From PWXP01 sp040772845 (GTDB lineage Bacteria > Planctomycetota > Planctomycetia > Pirellulales > Thermoguttaceae): a stretch of 64,000 nucleotides of DNA. Made by a program: the position numbers and the translations under genes. The stretch is taken from NCBI GenBank assembly GCA_040772845.1, contig JAXGXG010000001.1, forward strand, positions 3,162,001 through 3,226,000. Direction: 5' to 3'. Position 1 is the first letter of the stretch; every line of letters begins with the position of its first letter. Under the pieces are notes generated by a model. That model was not told the DNA's origin, did no database searches, and worked only from the letters and a program-made list of their open reading frames with translations. Of the stretch, positions 20,297 through 30,003 are shown one piece after another.

Positions 20297-20923
20297 CTAC
20301 TCCGGTAGCGGACCTGCCGACCGCCGCACCCGATCAAGCGCCGGCTGCGGCGCTTCACGCCATACGCGGTAATGTTCTCGCCATGTGTCCGGAGTCACCC
20401 GTGCCGCCCGGTCGACGTCGCCCGCAATGGTGAAAATCGCCTGCAGGTCGAGCACCTCGCGCCATGTAATCGCCGGATTGGCCGATGCCGGCTCGTCGAA
20501 TGCCAGGGCATCGAGGTATTCGAGGATCGACGCAACCTGCCGATCCGGCTCCAGCGGCGATTGCCAGCACCAGAAATGCGCCCAGCGCTGAAGCAATTCA
20601 GGCCGGTGAGTCAAAGCCTCCGAAAATGCTTGCCGAAGCGCCATACTGCTCTCGCCGCCGGTAACGTACCGGGCCAGATACTCATCGAATTGCCGGTTGC
20701 CGTCTCCCCATTTTGCCGCCAGGACACGCAGGCGATCCTGGGCATTCGCCCCCTGTTCGAACCAGGCGAACTGCCGTTTTGCTTGCTCGAAGGACGCCGC
20801 CGTTCCCACCTTGTAGCAGGCCCACTGCCACACGAGCCACTGCCGATTCACATACGCCCATGCCCCGACGAACACGCCGGCTACCAGAACAAAGACAATC
20901 GCAGCATGAAAAAAGCGGGGCAT
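20297..20923 (-). CDS. Unknown protein with N-terminal membrane anchor
   Basis: 208 aa. An N-terminal helix (FFHAAIVFVLVAGVFVGAWA) anchors an otherwise soluble, Trp- and Arg-rich helical region, which may be TPR-like but has no clear repeats. Codon use is typical of the neighbours. Function unknown. Confidence 0.75.
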   Translation of the reverse strand: MPRFFHAAIVFVLVAGVFVGAWAYVNRQWLVWQWACYKVGTAASFEQAKRQFAWFEQGANAQDRLRVLAAKWGDGNRQFDEYLARYVTGGESSMALRQAFSEALTHRPELLQRWAHFWCWQSPLEPDRQVASILEYLDALAFDEPASANPAITWREVLDLQAIFTIAGDVDRAARVTPDTWREHYRVWREAPQPALDRVRRSAGPLPE

Positions 20924-20959
20924 GGTTCGTTGTCAGGTGTTGGGTGTGCGTTTGGGACT

Positions 20960-20988
20960 TGAAATCTCAAATCTCAAATCTGAAATTC
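20960..20988. repeat. Short AT-rich tandem repeat
   Basis: Three to four copies of the 7-mer AAATCTC/AAATCTG lie in the 80-base gap between two leftward genes, in an otherwise GC-rich region. No function assignable. Confidence 0.5.
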
Positions 20989-21003
20989 GTTTCTCGGCAA
21001 CGG

Positions 21004-22167
21004 CTAGTGGCCGCGGACGCGGCTGCGGTATTCTCGCGGGCTTGCGCCCAACTCTTCTTTGAAGACATAGGCGAGGTACTCGGGTGAGCCGAACCCGGAT
21101 TTGGCGGCAACGGCCGGAATGGGCAAGTCGGTTTCCGCCAGCAGTTCGCGGGCGCGCTCCAGATGAACTCTACGGATTTCGGCAGCCGGCGTTCGCCCCA
21201 GCACCTCCTGGAATCGCCGTTCCAGGTGCCGCCGCGAAATGGCCACGGCGGCAACGATATCGTCAATGCGAATGGCCACCGACGCATGTTCGCGAATGAA
21301 GCGAATGGCCTGCGCCAGTTCCTGGTCCTCGATGGCCAAGGTATCGGTCGATTGTCGCGTCGCAATGGATTTCGGCCCGATCGTAACCGTTGGTCGCTCG
21401 AGTTGCTTCCCCTGCATCAGCCGGTCAAGCATCTCGGCGGCCGTGTATCCGATCTGTTCCGACGCGACCATGACGCCGGACAACGGCGGGCTGCAGGCTG
21501 CGCCAAGCAGTTCATCGTCGTCGCCGGCGAGTACGGCCGCGTTTTCAGGAACGAGCAAGCCGGTGCGCCGGCAGACATAAATGACTTCGCGAGCCGCCCG
21601 GTTTCCCCAGGTGAAGATACCCACCGGCTTGGGCAGTGTCGCGAGCCAGCGGCCCAGATCCTCCTGCAGGGCCGGCCACTGCGATCGCCGCCCCAGTCCC
21701 CGGCTGGGCCGATAGACGGCGCACGCATGTCCCGCCTGGGCTAGCCACTGGACAAACGCCTCGCGATGCGGCGCCACGTACGAGAGCCGTTGCGGGCCGT
21801 AATAGGCAAAGCTCCGGAATCCGCGGTCCAGGAAATGCCTGGAGGCAAGCTCCGCCGACGCGTGCATATCGGTGGCGACGCGCGGCAGATCGACCCCCTC
21901 CAGCTCGATCCCCGACACGTTCACCACAGGCACCCTTTGCTGCTGCACGTGGCGACAGATCGCCGGATCGGCGATACGGCAGACAATCCCGTCACCAGCC
22001 CATCCGGGGGGGAGCCGCAGCGATTCTCGCTGCCCCCAATCGTCCACCCAGAGTCGCCAGGGCCCGTGCTTGCGGGCATACCCAATCACTCCGCGGATCA
22101 TTCTACGACCCCACCCGGTTGAGGTGTCTACGAGAACGGCAACACGCGGTAGCATGGGGGCAGGCAT
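21004..22167 (-). CDS. XylR-type transcriptional regulator (LacI-like sensor + AraC HTH)
   Basis: 387 aa from the ATG of MPAPMLPRVAVLVD; an in-frame start 12 codons upstream has no ribosome site. The N-terminal two thirds is a periplasmic-binding-protein-like sugar sensor (VAVLVDTSTGWGRRMIRGVIGYARKHG is its start). The C-terminal ~100 residues are a double helix-turn-helix of the AraC family (IDDIVAAVAISRRHLERRFQ and AAKSGFGSPEYLAYVFKEEL). This domain order is that of XylR, which senses a sugar. It faces away from the DUF1559 gene across a 164-base gap; its target could be itself or nearby polysaccharide genes. Confidence 0.9.
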   Translation of the reverse strand: MPAPMLPRVAVLVDTSTGWGRRMIRGVIGYARKHGPWRLWVDDWGQRESLRLPPGWAGDGIVCRIADPAICRHVQQQRVPVVNVSGIELEGVDLPRVATDMHASAELASRHFLDRGFRSFAYYGPQRLSYVAPHREAFVQWLAQAGHACAVYRPSRGLGRRSQWPALQEDLGRWLATLPKPVGIFTWGNRAAREVIYVCRRTGLLVPENAAVLAGDDDELLGAACSPPLSGVMVASEQIGYTAAEMLDRLMQGKQLERPTVTIGPKSIATRQSTDTLAIEDQELAQAIRFIREHASVAIRIDDIVAAVAISRRHLERRFQEVLGRTPAAEIRRVHLERARELLAETDLPIPAVAAKSGFGSPEYLAYVFKEELGASPREYRSRVRGH

Positions 22168-22224
22168 ACAATCTACTTTACCAGCAAATGTCGCAAATTC
22201 CAAGGTTTTTTACGCAACCGCAAG

Positions 22225-22254
22225 CTGGCAGGAATCTCACACATTCATTACAAT
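22225..22254 (+). promoter_or_regulatory. Candidate promoter of the DUF1559 gene
   Basis: CTGGCA (22225-22230, 4 of 6), an 18-base spacer and TACAAT (22249-22254, 5 of 6), 78 bases before the ATG. It lies in the divergent gap shared with the XylR-type regulator. Confidence 0.4.
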
Positions 22255-22331
22255 AAGAGGGTTGGGATGCTACAGGCTTTTTCTCGCGTTTCTGCGTTGA
22301 ACTGGCTCCCGAGAGCAGAAGGTGGGTCGGT

Positions 22332-23276
22332 ATGTTCTCTCGAAAAACAGGTTTTACACTCGTGGAACTGCTGGTGGTCATCGCGATCATCGGTATTCTG
22401 ATTGCCTTGCTGCTGCCCGCCGTGCAAAGCGCCCGGGAAGCGGCTCGACGCATGCAGTGCAGCAACAACCTGAAACAGATCGCACTGGCGCTTCACAATT
22501 ACCATACTGCCCACAAGGTCTTTCCGCCAGGCGGCATTACCAAGATCCCCAAGACGACATGCCTGCTCGTGGGCTCCGAGGGGCGCGACGGCGGCGCCCC
22601 CTGGTCGGTCTTCATCTTGCCGTTCCTGGAGCAGATGCCCAAATACAACGAGTACGACTTCAAGAAGTCGTTCGCTTCGCTATGGTGGGAACAGAGTGCC
22701 GGTAACCATGCCGTGCAGTTCCGCCCCAACAGTTCGTTCCAGTGCCCCAGCGATCCGGTCTCCGAGGGCGAACGGTGCAACACGAACTACTTCGCCTGCC
22801 AGGGCGGCGGCGCAACGCCCAAATGTAGCGGCTCCGCACACACCGGGCGCGCGTTCTTCGACAATGGCATCTTCTACAACAATTCCAGTGTGAAGATCGG
22901 ACATATTCCTGACGGAACGTCAAACGTCTTTCTGGTGGGCGAAACCAGGCTCTGTCCGCTTGAAGAAGGGCAGGCAGGTGGTCCCTACGGCAGTTGGGAC
23001 AGTGCGCTGCGCGTGTCGAGCAGTACGTATACCTTCCCCATGAACCTCTCGGCCGCCATGTACGGCATCAATACGCAATACAACAGCTACAACCCGCTAA
23101 AGGTATTCACCGGAAACGTGTCGTCCGCCACGTTCGGCAGTCATCATCCGGGCGGGTGCAACTTCGCGTTGGCCGACGGGTCCGTCCACTTCCTGTCGGA
23201 GAATATGGACATCAACAGTTATCGCGGCCTCGGAAGTCGTGACGACGGGCTGCCCCTGGAAGGATTTGAAGAATGA
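22332..23276 (+). CDS. DUF1559 family protein with type IV prepilin-like N-terminus
   Basis: 314 aa. The N-terminus GFTLVELLVVIAIIGILIAL is a class III (prepilin) signal, cut after Gly by prepilin peptidase. REAARRMQCSNNLKQIALAL follows, and near the C-terminus FALADGSVHFLSENMDINSY carries the DG box typical of the family. DUF1559 proteins are greatly expanded in planctomycetes and are probably pseudopilin-like surface or periplasmic components of unknown role. The next gene overlaps it by ATGA, as is usual for these pairs. Confidence 0.95.
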   Translation: MFSRKTGFTLVELLVVIAIIGILIALLLPAVQSAREAARRMQCSNNLKQIALALHNYHTAHKVFPPGGITKIPKTTCLLVGSEGRDGGAPWSVFILPFLEQMPKYNEYDFKKSFASLWWEQSAGNHAVQFRPNSSFQCPSDPVSEGERCNTNYFACQGGGATPKCSGSAHTGRAFFDNGIFYNNSSVKIGHIPDGTSNVFLVGETRLCPLEEGQAGGPYGSWDSALRVSSSTYTFPMNLSAAMYGINTQYNSYNPLKVFTGNVSSATFGSHHPGGCNFALADGSVHFLSENMDINSYRGLGSRDDGLPLEGFEE

Positions 23277-23686
23277 ACATGCGTTGCAACTTGTCGATCG
23301 TTGGTGGAATTCTGTTGGGATTGGCCACGGCTATGCTCGTAACGGGCTGTTCCGGCTCCGACGGTCCCGAACGTTATTCGCTGGAAGGCAGCGTTACCTA
23401 CGGCGGCAAGCCGGTTCCGGGCGGGCAAATCGCGTTTGAACCCGATGGGACGAAAGGCAATCGCGGTCCTGCCTCCTACGCCACCATCAGGGACGGCGCC
23501 TTCGCAACCGATAAGGGGAAGGGAACCGTTGGCGGCCCACACATCGTCCGCATTCTCGGTACCGATGGGAAGCCCAACGCCGAATCGCCCCAGGGCAACA
23601 TGCTGTTCAGCTCCTACGAAACGACGGCCGATCTGCCCAAGGAAGACGCTACCCAAGACTTCGATATCCCGGCCTCGCACCGGTAA
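23273..23686 (+). CDS. Small lipoprotein paired with DUF1559 protein
   Basis: 137 aa. The lipobox LVTGC (Cys26) ends a signal sequence. The mature part, SLEGSVTYGGKPVPGGQIAF onwards, resembles a transthyretin-like/carboxypeptidase-regulatory beta-sandwich. The start overlaps the DUF1559 stop as ATGA, so translation is coupled; an ATG two codons later is also possible. Such lipoproteins regularly follow DUF1559 genes in planctomycetes and may interact with them (inference). Confidence 0.88.
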   Translation: MNMRCNLSIVGGILLGLATAMLVTGCSGSDGPERYSLEGSVTYGGKPVPGGQIAFEPDGTKGNRGPASYATIRDGAFATDKGKGTVGGPHIVRILGTDGKPNAESPQGNMLFSSYETTADLPKEDATQDFDIPASHR

Positions 23687-23764
23687 CGCGGAATACCTCT
23701 TACCAAGCTCGGGGCAGACGTATCTTCCGTTTCCAGGTGCGAATGGCAACTTCATCCCACGTGC

Positions 23765-26700
23765 TTACGGCTGAGGCGTTCCGGGTAAGGTGAGCACAAT
23801 GTTCTTTGCCGGCTCGGTTTCGCCGGCGCGCAATTCCACAGTCAGCTCGCACGGCTGGTCGATGGGCCAGGGATAGATCGAGAACTCGTACGGCAACGTC
23901 TTCTTGACCAGCGGCTCCTCGCGTGAAGCCACCTTAAGCGTTGCAGAGCCGCCCTCGACCGGACCGCGCGTCAGGATGACCAGGATCGAGTCTTTCCCAA
24001 AAGGCGAGCGGATCCGCATGGCGTGCAATTCGCCCCACGGTTTGCCGGCGTCGCGCATCACGTGCCCCTCGGCCAGCGGCGGTAGCGTGGGGAACTCGTC
24101 GCGTTCAGCCGCCGGAAGTGAGACGGCCACCAGTCCCTTGGCCGGTACCGTCAGTTCGGAAAGCGAACTGGCCTCGCGCGGTTCCCCCTCAGGCTGTTCC
24201 GTCGTGTAGACCGTCACCGGAGCGCCGTCGGTCAGTCCCAAACGGTCGCTGTCGAGCGTAATCGTGGGCCGCACCGGCGCGTCGGCTTGGCTCATCAGAA
24301 CAAGCCACACCCGGTCGCGGCTCCGCGCGGCGAGCCAGTCGATCTCCTTCTCTTCGATCCGAATCGCCTTGCCGTCCAGTAGCAGCCGGCCTGCAGGCTG
24401 GCCGAAGATCTCGCCGCCGGCCATGCCGTAGATCCGGTTGGTAAACCAGGCATAACCCTGCTGCATGGCCCAAGGGAAACGAATCCGGCCGGCGGACCGC
24501 TGTTCGGCCTGGGCCACCAGGAAATCGACCGAGAAGGCCAACTGCGGCGGGATGTGGTGGTAGTAGATCCCCGATACGTCGGGCCCTTCGTACGGATACC
24601 GCGGACTCAGCATCAGATCGCTGTAGCCCACCACATAATAACCGGGGTAGTTGGCAAATCGGCCGATGATCGTGTTGCGCGCATACGTCTGGTAGATATC
24701 GCGGTCCGTATGGCGATAGACGCGCAGCAGGTGCGGCGCCCAGACCGACATCATGATATTCCGCATGAAACCGTTTCCACGCCCGCCTGCCGTGAAGTAC
24801 GTCGACGGCTGTTCCAACCCCAGTCCACACCGGGCAACCCACCAGGCAGGCACCTGCTTTGCAGGCGTGTCGCCGGGCGCGCGCGGGTCGCCCAGCCGGT
24901 ACCGCTCGGCATCTTTCCACCACAGAGCACCGAGCCCTGCATGCTGGCTGTCCGGATGGATCGTCATCTCGCCCTCGGGCGCCACCGGATGTGACCACAG
25001 CCCGGCGATCGTATGGAAGGCGCCCTGCTCGGCCGCCGTCCGGTAGCGTGGCTCGCCGGTCAGTTCGTACAACGTGATCAGGTCCCACCAGTACGGATAG
25101 AAGTGGATATTGTAGAAACGCTGGAACGGCACGACTTCCTCCTGCCGGCCGTAGACTTCTGTCTCCAGAAACGCGTCGGCCTCCTTGCATATCTCCGAAA
25201 GACGCTCCTCGCTTGGGTTCCACCGGTAGGCGGCCAGTAGGCTGGACCAGCGCGGCGCACTATTGTACGACTGCGAATGGAGCACCTCGCCGTCCGACAT
25301 GGCGAACTCGCGCAGCCACGGATTCAATTCGCCCAAGAGTGCATGAAGCCCCTGCCAGAGCGGTGTCCCGTAGAACCGGGTCGGGACACACAGCGGTTGC
25401 AAGGTATCGCGAGGCCGAGCCCAATGCGCACTCGGCCGGGTCAGCATGAACTCGATGGTCGGCAGCGCCCGGGTCGCGTAAAACTCTTCGTCGCGAGTCA
25501 ATAGCGACGCGGCCACAACCATCAGCGGCGACGCTTGCGTAACCGTCTCGGCCATTTCGATGTTGTAGAATCCCTTCAGCTCGTCGTTCCAGCCTGCGGC
25601 GCCGGCATCGCGCATCAGGTCGATCATGTTGATCGCCGTCTGGCTGAGCGAAGCATGGACCGGGCGCCGATAATCGCCCACGTTCATGATCTTCTGCGAA
25701 ACGGCCTCCAGCCCGGTCGTCCAATCGCCCGGCATGGCCAGAATGCGAAAGCGAGCCGTTCGCTGCTCACCTGCCTTGCAGAGGGAATCGCCGAAACCCA
25801 GCACGGGCGAGAAGACCGACGGCTGTACCTGCCCCTCGGCATTCAGCAGGCTGAACCCGTAGACACTCTCGCGTGCCGTCGGCCAGCGAAGCGGGAGTGC
25901 CGACGGCTCGGCGGTCACTGCCAGACACAGCGGGGGACCCTCTTCCTCCAGAACCACTTCCGCCAGGGCCATCGCATGCGGCGTAATGACATCGGTGATC
26001 ATGCACGGTTGAGAAGGCAATCGCTGGAACTGGAACAGAGGCGGAAGCTGCACGAACCGGGTGTTCTCCGGCGATACGCCAGCCACGGGGCAAATGCCTG
26101 CCGACCAGTAGCCTTCGGCCGCCGCCTCAAAGGTCAACTCGAATCGGACATCCGGGCTATCCGCCGGTAAATGCCAGCGTCCCCTGGCCGCTGTGCCGTC
26201 CGCTGCCCTGTAATCGACTTCAACGGTCCGGTCGTCGATCTTGCGCGTTGTACGTCCGACCAGCAGGTGCATCCGGCCGGCCGTATACGGGTTTTCTTTG
26301 CCCCATTGGACCGAATACTCCTTGCCGCCCACCTGCACCACGGCCGGCGCACCGTCTTTCGTCCAGACGGGCCGTCCCTGCTGGCATGTCGCTTCGGTCG
26401 TCTCCGTGTAAATGAGGAATATCTGTTCTTCGTTCGGTTGGGCCGGCAGTTCATACCAGGCATCTCCCTGCTTGATTGCCGTTGCGCGCGTCACCTGCAT
26501 GGCGCCGGTTACGTCCTCCTGCCCGCAAAACGTAATGCGAACCTGATCGTTCGCGAGCACCGCTTGCGTGGCAACCGGGGCGTCCGGTTTCAGGGCCGGT
26601 GCTTCGGGCAGTTCGGTAGAATCGGCTACGGCAATGCGTTCGGGACGCACCTGATGCTTGCCCAGCACGGAAAAGGGCGTTCGGTTCGGGTCCAGCTCGG

Positions 26701-27145
26701 TCGTCGTCAACAGCAGATGGGAACATCGCGCGTAGCGGCTGGCGAGTGCCCGTAACCCGAGCATGTGCTCTCCGGCCTTCAACTCCACGGTTCCGACCTT
26801 CTCCCAGGCCCACCCCTCGCCGCCGTGCTTGCCGGCCTCGTCCGGCAATGCCGCTCCGTCCACGGTCACCAGGTAGCGTCGCGTGCGTGGCATATAGGAT
26901 GCGAAATCCTTGGCCCGCGCCCAGACGTGGTAGGTCCCGTCGTGCGGCGCCTCGATCGCCGTCATGGCGTCCGCCACGGTCTTCTGCATTTCGGCCGGCC
27001 GCAGGTATTCGCCCAGGTTCATCCAGCCGCCGGCGAATTGGAAGTCCCGCCCCCGGATCAGAAGGGTTGTGTCGTCCGCAAAAACATCGGACGTAAAGCT
27101 CATGACGCTAAGACATCCAAGCAACAACAGGGCGAGCATTCGCAT
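23765..27145 (-). CDS. Very large secreted protein, candidate carbohydrate-active enzyme
   Basis: 1126 aa with signal peptide (MRMLALLLLGCLSVMSF onward, cut near FADD). Residues ~25-160 look like a carbohydrate-binding beta-sandwich (HDGTYHVWARAKDF, YLVTVDGAALPDE). About 480-920 is rich in Trp, Tyr and Gly with alternating helices (YPYWWDLITLYELTGEPRYR, GFMRNIMMSVWAPHLLRVYR), suggesting an (alpha/alpha) toroid as in many polysaccharide lyases and glycosidases. A beta-rich tail follows (~930-1126). I do not recognise a named family or catalytic residues. Leftward, single gene, with repeats upstream. Confidence 0.75.
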   Translation of the reverse strand: MRMLALLLLGCLSVMSFTSDVFADDTTLLIRGRDFQFAGGWMNLGEYLRPAEMQKTVADAMTAIEAPHDGTYHVWARAKDFASYMPRTRRYLVTVDGAALPDEAGKHGGEGWAWEKVGTVELKAGEHMLGLRALASRYARCSHLLLTTTELDPNRTPFSVLGKHQVRPERIAVADSTELPEAPALKPDAPVATQAVLANDQVRITFCGQEDVTGAMQVTRATAIKQGDAWYELPAQPNEEQIFLIYTETTEATCQQGRPVWTKDGAPAVVQVGGKEYSVQWGKENPYTAGRMHLLVGRTTRKIDDRTVEVDYRAADGTAARGRWHLPADSPDVRFELTFEAAAEGYWSAGICPVAGVSPENTRFVQLPPLFQFQRLPSQPCMITDVITPHAMALAEVVLEEEGPPLCLAVTAEPSALPLRWPTARESVYGFSLLNAEGQVQPSVFSPVLGFGDSLCKAGEQRTARFRILAMPGDWTTGLEAVSQKIMNVGDYRRPVHASLSQTAINMIDLMRDAGAAGWNDELKGFYNIEMAETVTQASPLMVVAASLLTRDEEFYATRALPTIEFMLTRPSAHWARPRDTLQPLCVPTRFYGTPLWQGLHALLGELNPWLREFAMSDGEVLHSQSYNSAPRWSSLLAAYRWNPSEERLSEICKEADAFLETEVYGRQEEVVPFQRFYNIHFYPYWWDLITLYELTGEPRYRTAAEQGAFHTIAGLWSHPVAPEGEMTIHPDSQHAGLGALWWKDAERYRLGDPRAPGDTPAKQVPAWWVARCGLGLEQPSTYFTAGGRGNGFMRNIMMSVWAPHLLRVYRHTDRDIYQTYARNTIIGRFANYPGYYVVGYSDLMLSPRYPYEGPDVSGIYYHHIPPQLAFSVDFLVAQAEQRSAGRIRFPWAMQQGYAWFTNRIYGMAGGEIFGQPAGRLLLDGKAIRIEEKEIDWLAARSRDRVWLVLMSQADAPVRPTITLDSDRLGLTDGAPVTVYTTEQPEGEPREASSLSELTVPAKGLVAVSLPAAERDEFPTLPPLAEGHVMRDAGKPWGELHAMRIRSPFGKDSILVILTRGPVEGGSATLKVASREEPLVKKTLPYEFSIYPWPIDQPCELTVELRAGETEPAKNIVLTLPGTPQP

Positions 27146-27197
27146 GGGATGGAACCTTTTGGTTGAGGTGAGGCTGATGGCAGGTGCAGGCGGCCTT

Positions 27198-27327
27198 CTT
27201 CTTTCCGGCTGACGCCGGACTATTCACCGGCGCTGGTCGTTCTGTCTCCGGGAGGTAGAACTGCGGATTTCAAGCCGCCTGAAGGCGGAACTACGAACTG
27301 TCTCCGGCTGAATACGGGACTACGAAC
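27198..27327. repeat. Interspersed palindromic repeats, copy B (compound)
   Basis: Contains CCGGCTGACGCCGG, then GCCGCCTGAAGGCGGAACTA (from 27274) ending in CTACGAAC, then CCGGCTGAATACGGGACTAC, again ending in CTACGAAC. It is a compound or partly duplicated copy of the element at 8567-8622 and 58780-58840, in the 254-base gap between two leftward genes. Confidence 0.65.
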
Positions 27328-27399
27328 GGGGATCGGCTCGCACCCGGATAACGAAAGACCGAACCCGGCGCCTTCGCCAGTTCTCCGAGACGCAACCCC

Positions 27400-29427
27400 C
27401 TATCGTCGCCGCCGCAGGCACAGCATCGCGCCGGCAACGGTCAAGAGGATCATGACGCTCGGCTCGGGAACACCGGTCACGTCCAGGTAAGCCGTGGCGC
27501 TATTGCTCAGGGTGACCAGATCAATCCGCGGCGTGGCGCCGCCGGCGGTTCCCGCGTAGCTCTCGATCCGCAGGACGTCAATACTTCCAGAAAGCCAGTT
27601 GGCGGTCAAGTCCTGGTGCGTCGGTGCACCAAGCCCGTCGGGTCCCAAGGTCACGTCGGGATTGACCCAGAGCTGCAGGTGTTCCTCACCGCCCGCGCCG
27701 GCATCGATGTCCAGCTTGCCCAAGACCAGGTACGTTGCCTCGAAATCTGTGAAGACGTTTCCGCCGGACGTATCATGCCCGCTTCCCAGGTAGGTATTGA
27801 ACGACGATCCGACGGCGAGAATCCGTCCCGAGTTCAAGTCGATGCCGCCCCGCCCGCCGTCACACGGTTCCAGCAGAAAGGAGAACCAGACGGTATCCGT
27901 CAGGGGCGTGGTCAAGCTTCGAGTGGCCTTATCGACCGTGGAATTGTTGTTCATCCCTTGCAGACTCTGTGCCGTGCCGCTCTGCGTAAGTCGGAAGTTC
28001 GTGCTGGCCGGGGCCACGAGATCGCCTGACACTGCGTCGATGTGGTATGTAGACTCAGTCGCGTTCACCGGGGTAGTCCAGGTTCCCGTAAAGCCCATTC
28101 CTCCCGCCTGCCCGTTGACGTCGCCGGCCGACATATCGTTGAAATCGACGCGAACGTAAGGTGCGACGAAGGCCGCGTGGCTGTAGGTGGTTTGATACAG
28201 GGTTCCTGCCGCACCGTGCCTTTCCGCAGGAATTGGTGAGGTTCCCCCGGCAGTGCCCCCGGCCAAATCGACCAATGAGCTTACATCGCTGGTGCCGGTA
28301 ATGGAGTTGGCATACAAAGCCGCGCGTCCGCCGCCACCACCACCGCCATTGCGACCGTCCTGTGTCACCGGTGTTCCGTCGCCTCCGCCGATGTCAATCA
28401 GTGCGCTGGCGCCGAAATGAACCTGATCGGCCGCGAGAATGACACCGCCACCGCTGCCGCCACCACCACCGCAATCGTAAAGTCCCGTCCCGCCGCCGCC
28501 GGCGCCACCGGCGAGCAAGAGCGCCGTATCGACGGTTATGGTCCCGGCGGCAACAAGTTCCAAAGCTCCACCGCCGCCCCCGCCACCGTACGGGATATTG
28601 GCATCGTTTACGTGCTGGCCGCCACCGCCGCCGCTGCCGCCGTAGAGTTCTGTCAGGGCAGCGTCACCGTAGACGCCGCCGCCGTCGCCCCCACTGCTTG
28701 GCGCATCGCCACCCTCGCCGCCGTAGGCGCCTCCTCCACCGGCCATTTGATTGTCTCCGGCCTTTTGTCCGGCGCCATAGCCAACACCATCGTAGGCCAC
28801 CTCAACCCCAACACCTGCATTCCCGCCGTTGCCGCGGTTGGCGCCCGGGGGATCGCTGGCGTAAGACGTGCCGCGCACGCCGCCCTCGGCGCCCACGCCG
28901 CCTGCTCCGCCGGAAGGCGATGAACTGCCGACCACGCCTGCCTGCCCGGCCAAGCCGCCGATGGTCGAGCCAAGATACAGATTCGACTGGGAGCCGACGA
29001 CCAGACCGCGCGTGCCCGTTACATTCACCGTGGCGCCTGTGCCCACGTTGACCGAACTGAAGGTAAACACGGCCAGTTCCACCCCGTCGCCTTCAGAATT
29101 CGCCGCCACGCCACTGTAGCTCACCGCGACGCCGCCGATGGCGCCCGTGATTTGCAGGCTGTTCGTATCGAACGTCAGGCTATCGCCGGCGGTGAGGTTC
29201 AATCCGGCGCCGCTGTCAAGCGCCGTGAACTCCGTGGGGTTAAACACCGACCCCAGCACAACGGCCCCTTCTGCGACGGTTGCCCCGAGCGCAATGCAGG
29301 CAAAACAGACCATCACGGCCCACGCCACGCGCCGCGCAGCGAAATGCTTCGCTTCTATACAATGCGATTCGATTCCTTCTGCCGATTGCAGCAGGGAAGA
29401 ACCTCTGCGAACGATTGCCCGTGTCAT
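27400..29427 (-). CDS. Glycine-rich PEP-CTERM surface protein
   Basis: 675 aa from the ATG of MTRAIVRRGS, with GAAGGAG seven bases upstream; an in-frame start 50 codons earlier is rejected. After a signal segment (VAWAVMVCFACIALGATVAEG) comes a beta-solenoid-like region (SLTFDTNSLQITGAIGG). A low-complexity region of repeated GGGG, GGAGG and GGSGGGG clusters follows, then a laminin-G/concanavalin-like module (WFSFLLEPCDGGRGGIDL). The C-terminus VPEPSVMILLTVAGAMLCLR plus an Arg tail is a PEP-CTERM sorting signal. Likely a matrix or cell-surface structural protein. Confidence 0.85.
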   Translation of the reverse strand: MTRAIVRRGSSLLQSAEGIESHCIEAKHFAARRVAWAVMVCFACIALGATVAEGAVVLGSVFNPTEFTALDSGAGLNLTAGDSLTFDTNSLQITGAIGGVAVSYSGVAANSEGDGVELAVFTFSSVNVGTGATVNVTGTRGLVVGSQSNLYLGSTIGGLAGQAGVVGSSSPSGGAGGVGAEGGVRGTSYASDPPGANRGNGGNAGVGVEVAYDGVGYGAGQKAGDNQMAGGGGAYGGEGGDAPSSGGDGGGVYGDAALTELYGGSGGGGGQHVNDANIPYGGGGGGGALELVAAGTITVDTALLLAGGAGGGGTGLYDCGGGGGSGGGVILAADQVHFGASALIDIGGGDGTPVTQDGRNGGGGGGGRAALYANSITGTSDVSSLVDLAGGTAGGTSPIPAERHGAAGTLYQTTYSHAAFVAPYVRVDFNDMSAGDVNGQAGGMGFTGTWTTPVNATESTYHIDAVSGDLVAPASTNFRLTQSGTAQSLQGMNNNSTVDKATRSLTTPLTDTVWFSFLLEPCDGGRGGIDLNSGRILAVGSSFNTYLGSGHDTSGGNVFTDFEATYLVLGKLDIDAGAGGEEHLQLWVNPDVTLGPDGLGAPTHQDLTANWLSGSIDVLRIESYAGTAGGATPRIDLVTLSNSATAYLDVTGVPEPSVMILLTVAGAMLCLRRRR

Positions 29428-29839
29428 TGTGAAACTCCTTCTCCAGGTTGCCCAAGAAAACCGAGAAAGATGAAAACACCGTCCGCAGGTATCCGTCACT
29501 CGCCTGCGTTTCCAAAAGCCCTCCCGTGGTATCGTTCTGCGAATCAGCACACTGGTATGCTGGATGAATCCGCCCACGACACATTCTCCATTCTAATTCT
29601 TGCGAGAGGACGGGTCAAAGAGCTTTTGCGCCATTATTCTAAGACTTTGCGCCATCCCCGGGTCTTCTCGGCCCCGGGAAGCCATCGTCCTCGTTGAGGT
29701 CCCGGTGTCAGGAACCGGCCGGCTTGACCGCAGCGGGAGAACACGGAACTGGCCGTGGCGAGAACTGAGAGCCTATACCAGACACGGAAGAGCCTTTGAA
29801 AGAGTACCCGTTACAGCTCAAAACTGCGCATTTCAGATA

Positions 29840-29910
29840 GGATGGGCTTCGGCCCGTCAACCGGGAAGGACAGAATGTCCACCCCGGTTATGACGGTTTG
29901 ACGCCCATCC
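29840..29910. repeat. Imperfect palindromic element
   Basis: GGATGGGC at the left end pairs with GCCCATCC at the right end. Inside, CGTCAACCGGG pairs imperfectly with CCCGGTTATGACG, and the centre is GGACAGAATGTCC. The whole is a nested hairpin of arms ~33 bases, in the leader region of the exopolysaccharide cluster. Confidence 0.6.
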
Positions 29911-29973
29911 CACAGAAGCACGAAGATGCCCCGCGGCGCGTAGAAGTCAGTAGTGCGCCTCACGAAATTGGCG

Positions 29974-30003
29974 TTGATCCTGGCATGGTGCGGCGGGTAC
30001 TAT
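29974..30003 (+). promoter_or_regulatory. Candidate promoter of the exopolysaccharide cluster, with overlapping palindrome
   Basis: TTGATC (29974-29979), an 18-base spacer and TACTAT (29998-30003). The -10 is exactly framed by GGCGGG (29992-29997) and CCCGCC (30004-30009), a perfect inverted repeat that could be an operator. It would start transcription about 20 bases before the GTG at 30029. Confidence 0.4.
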
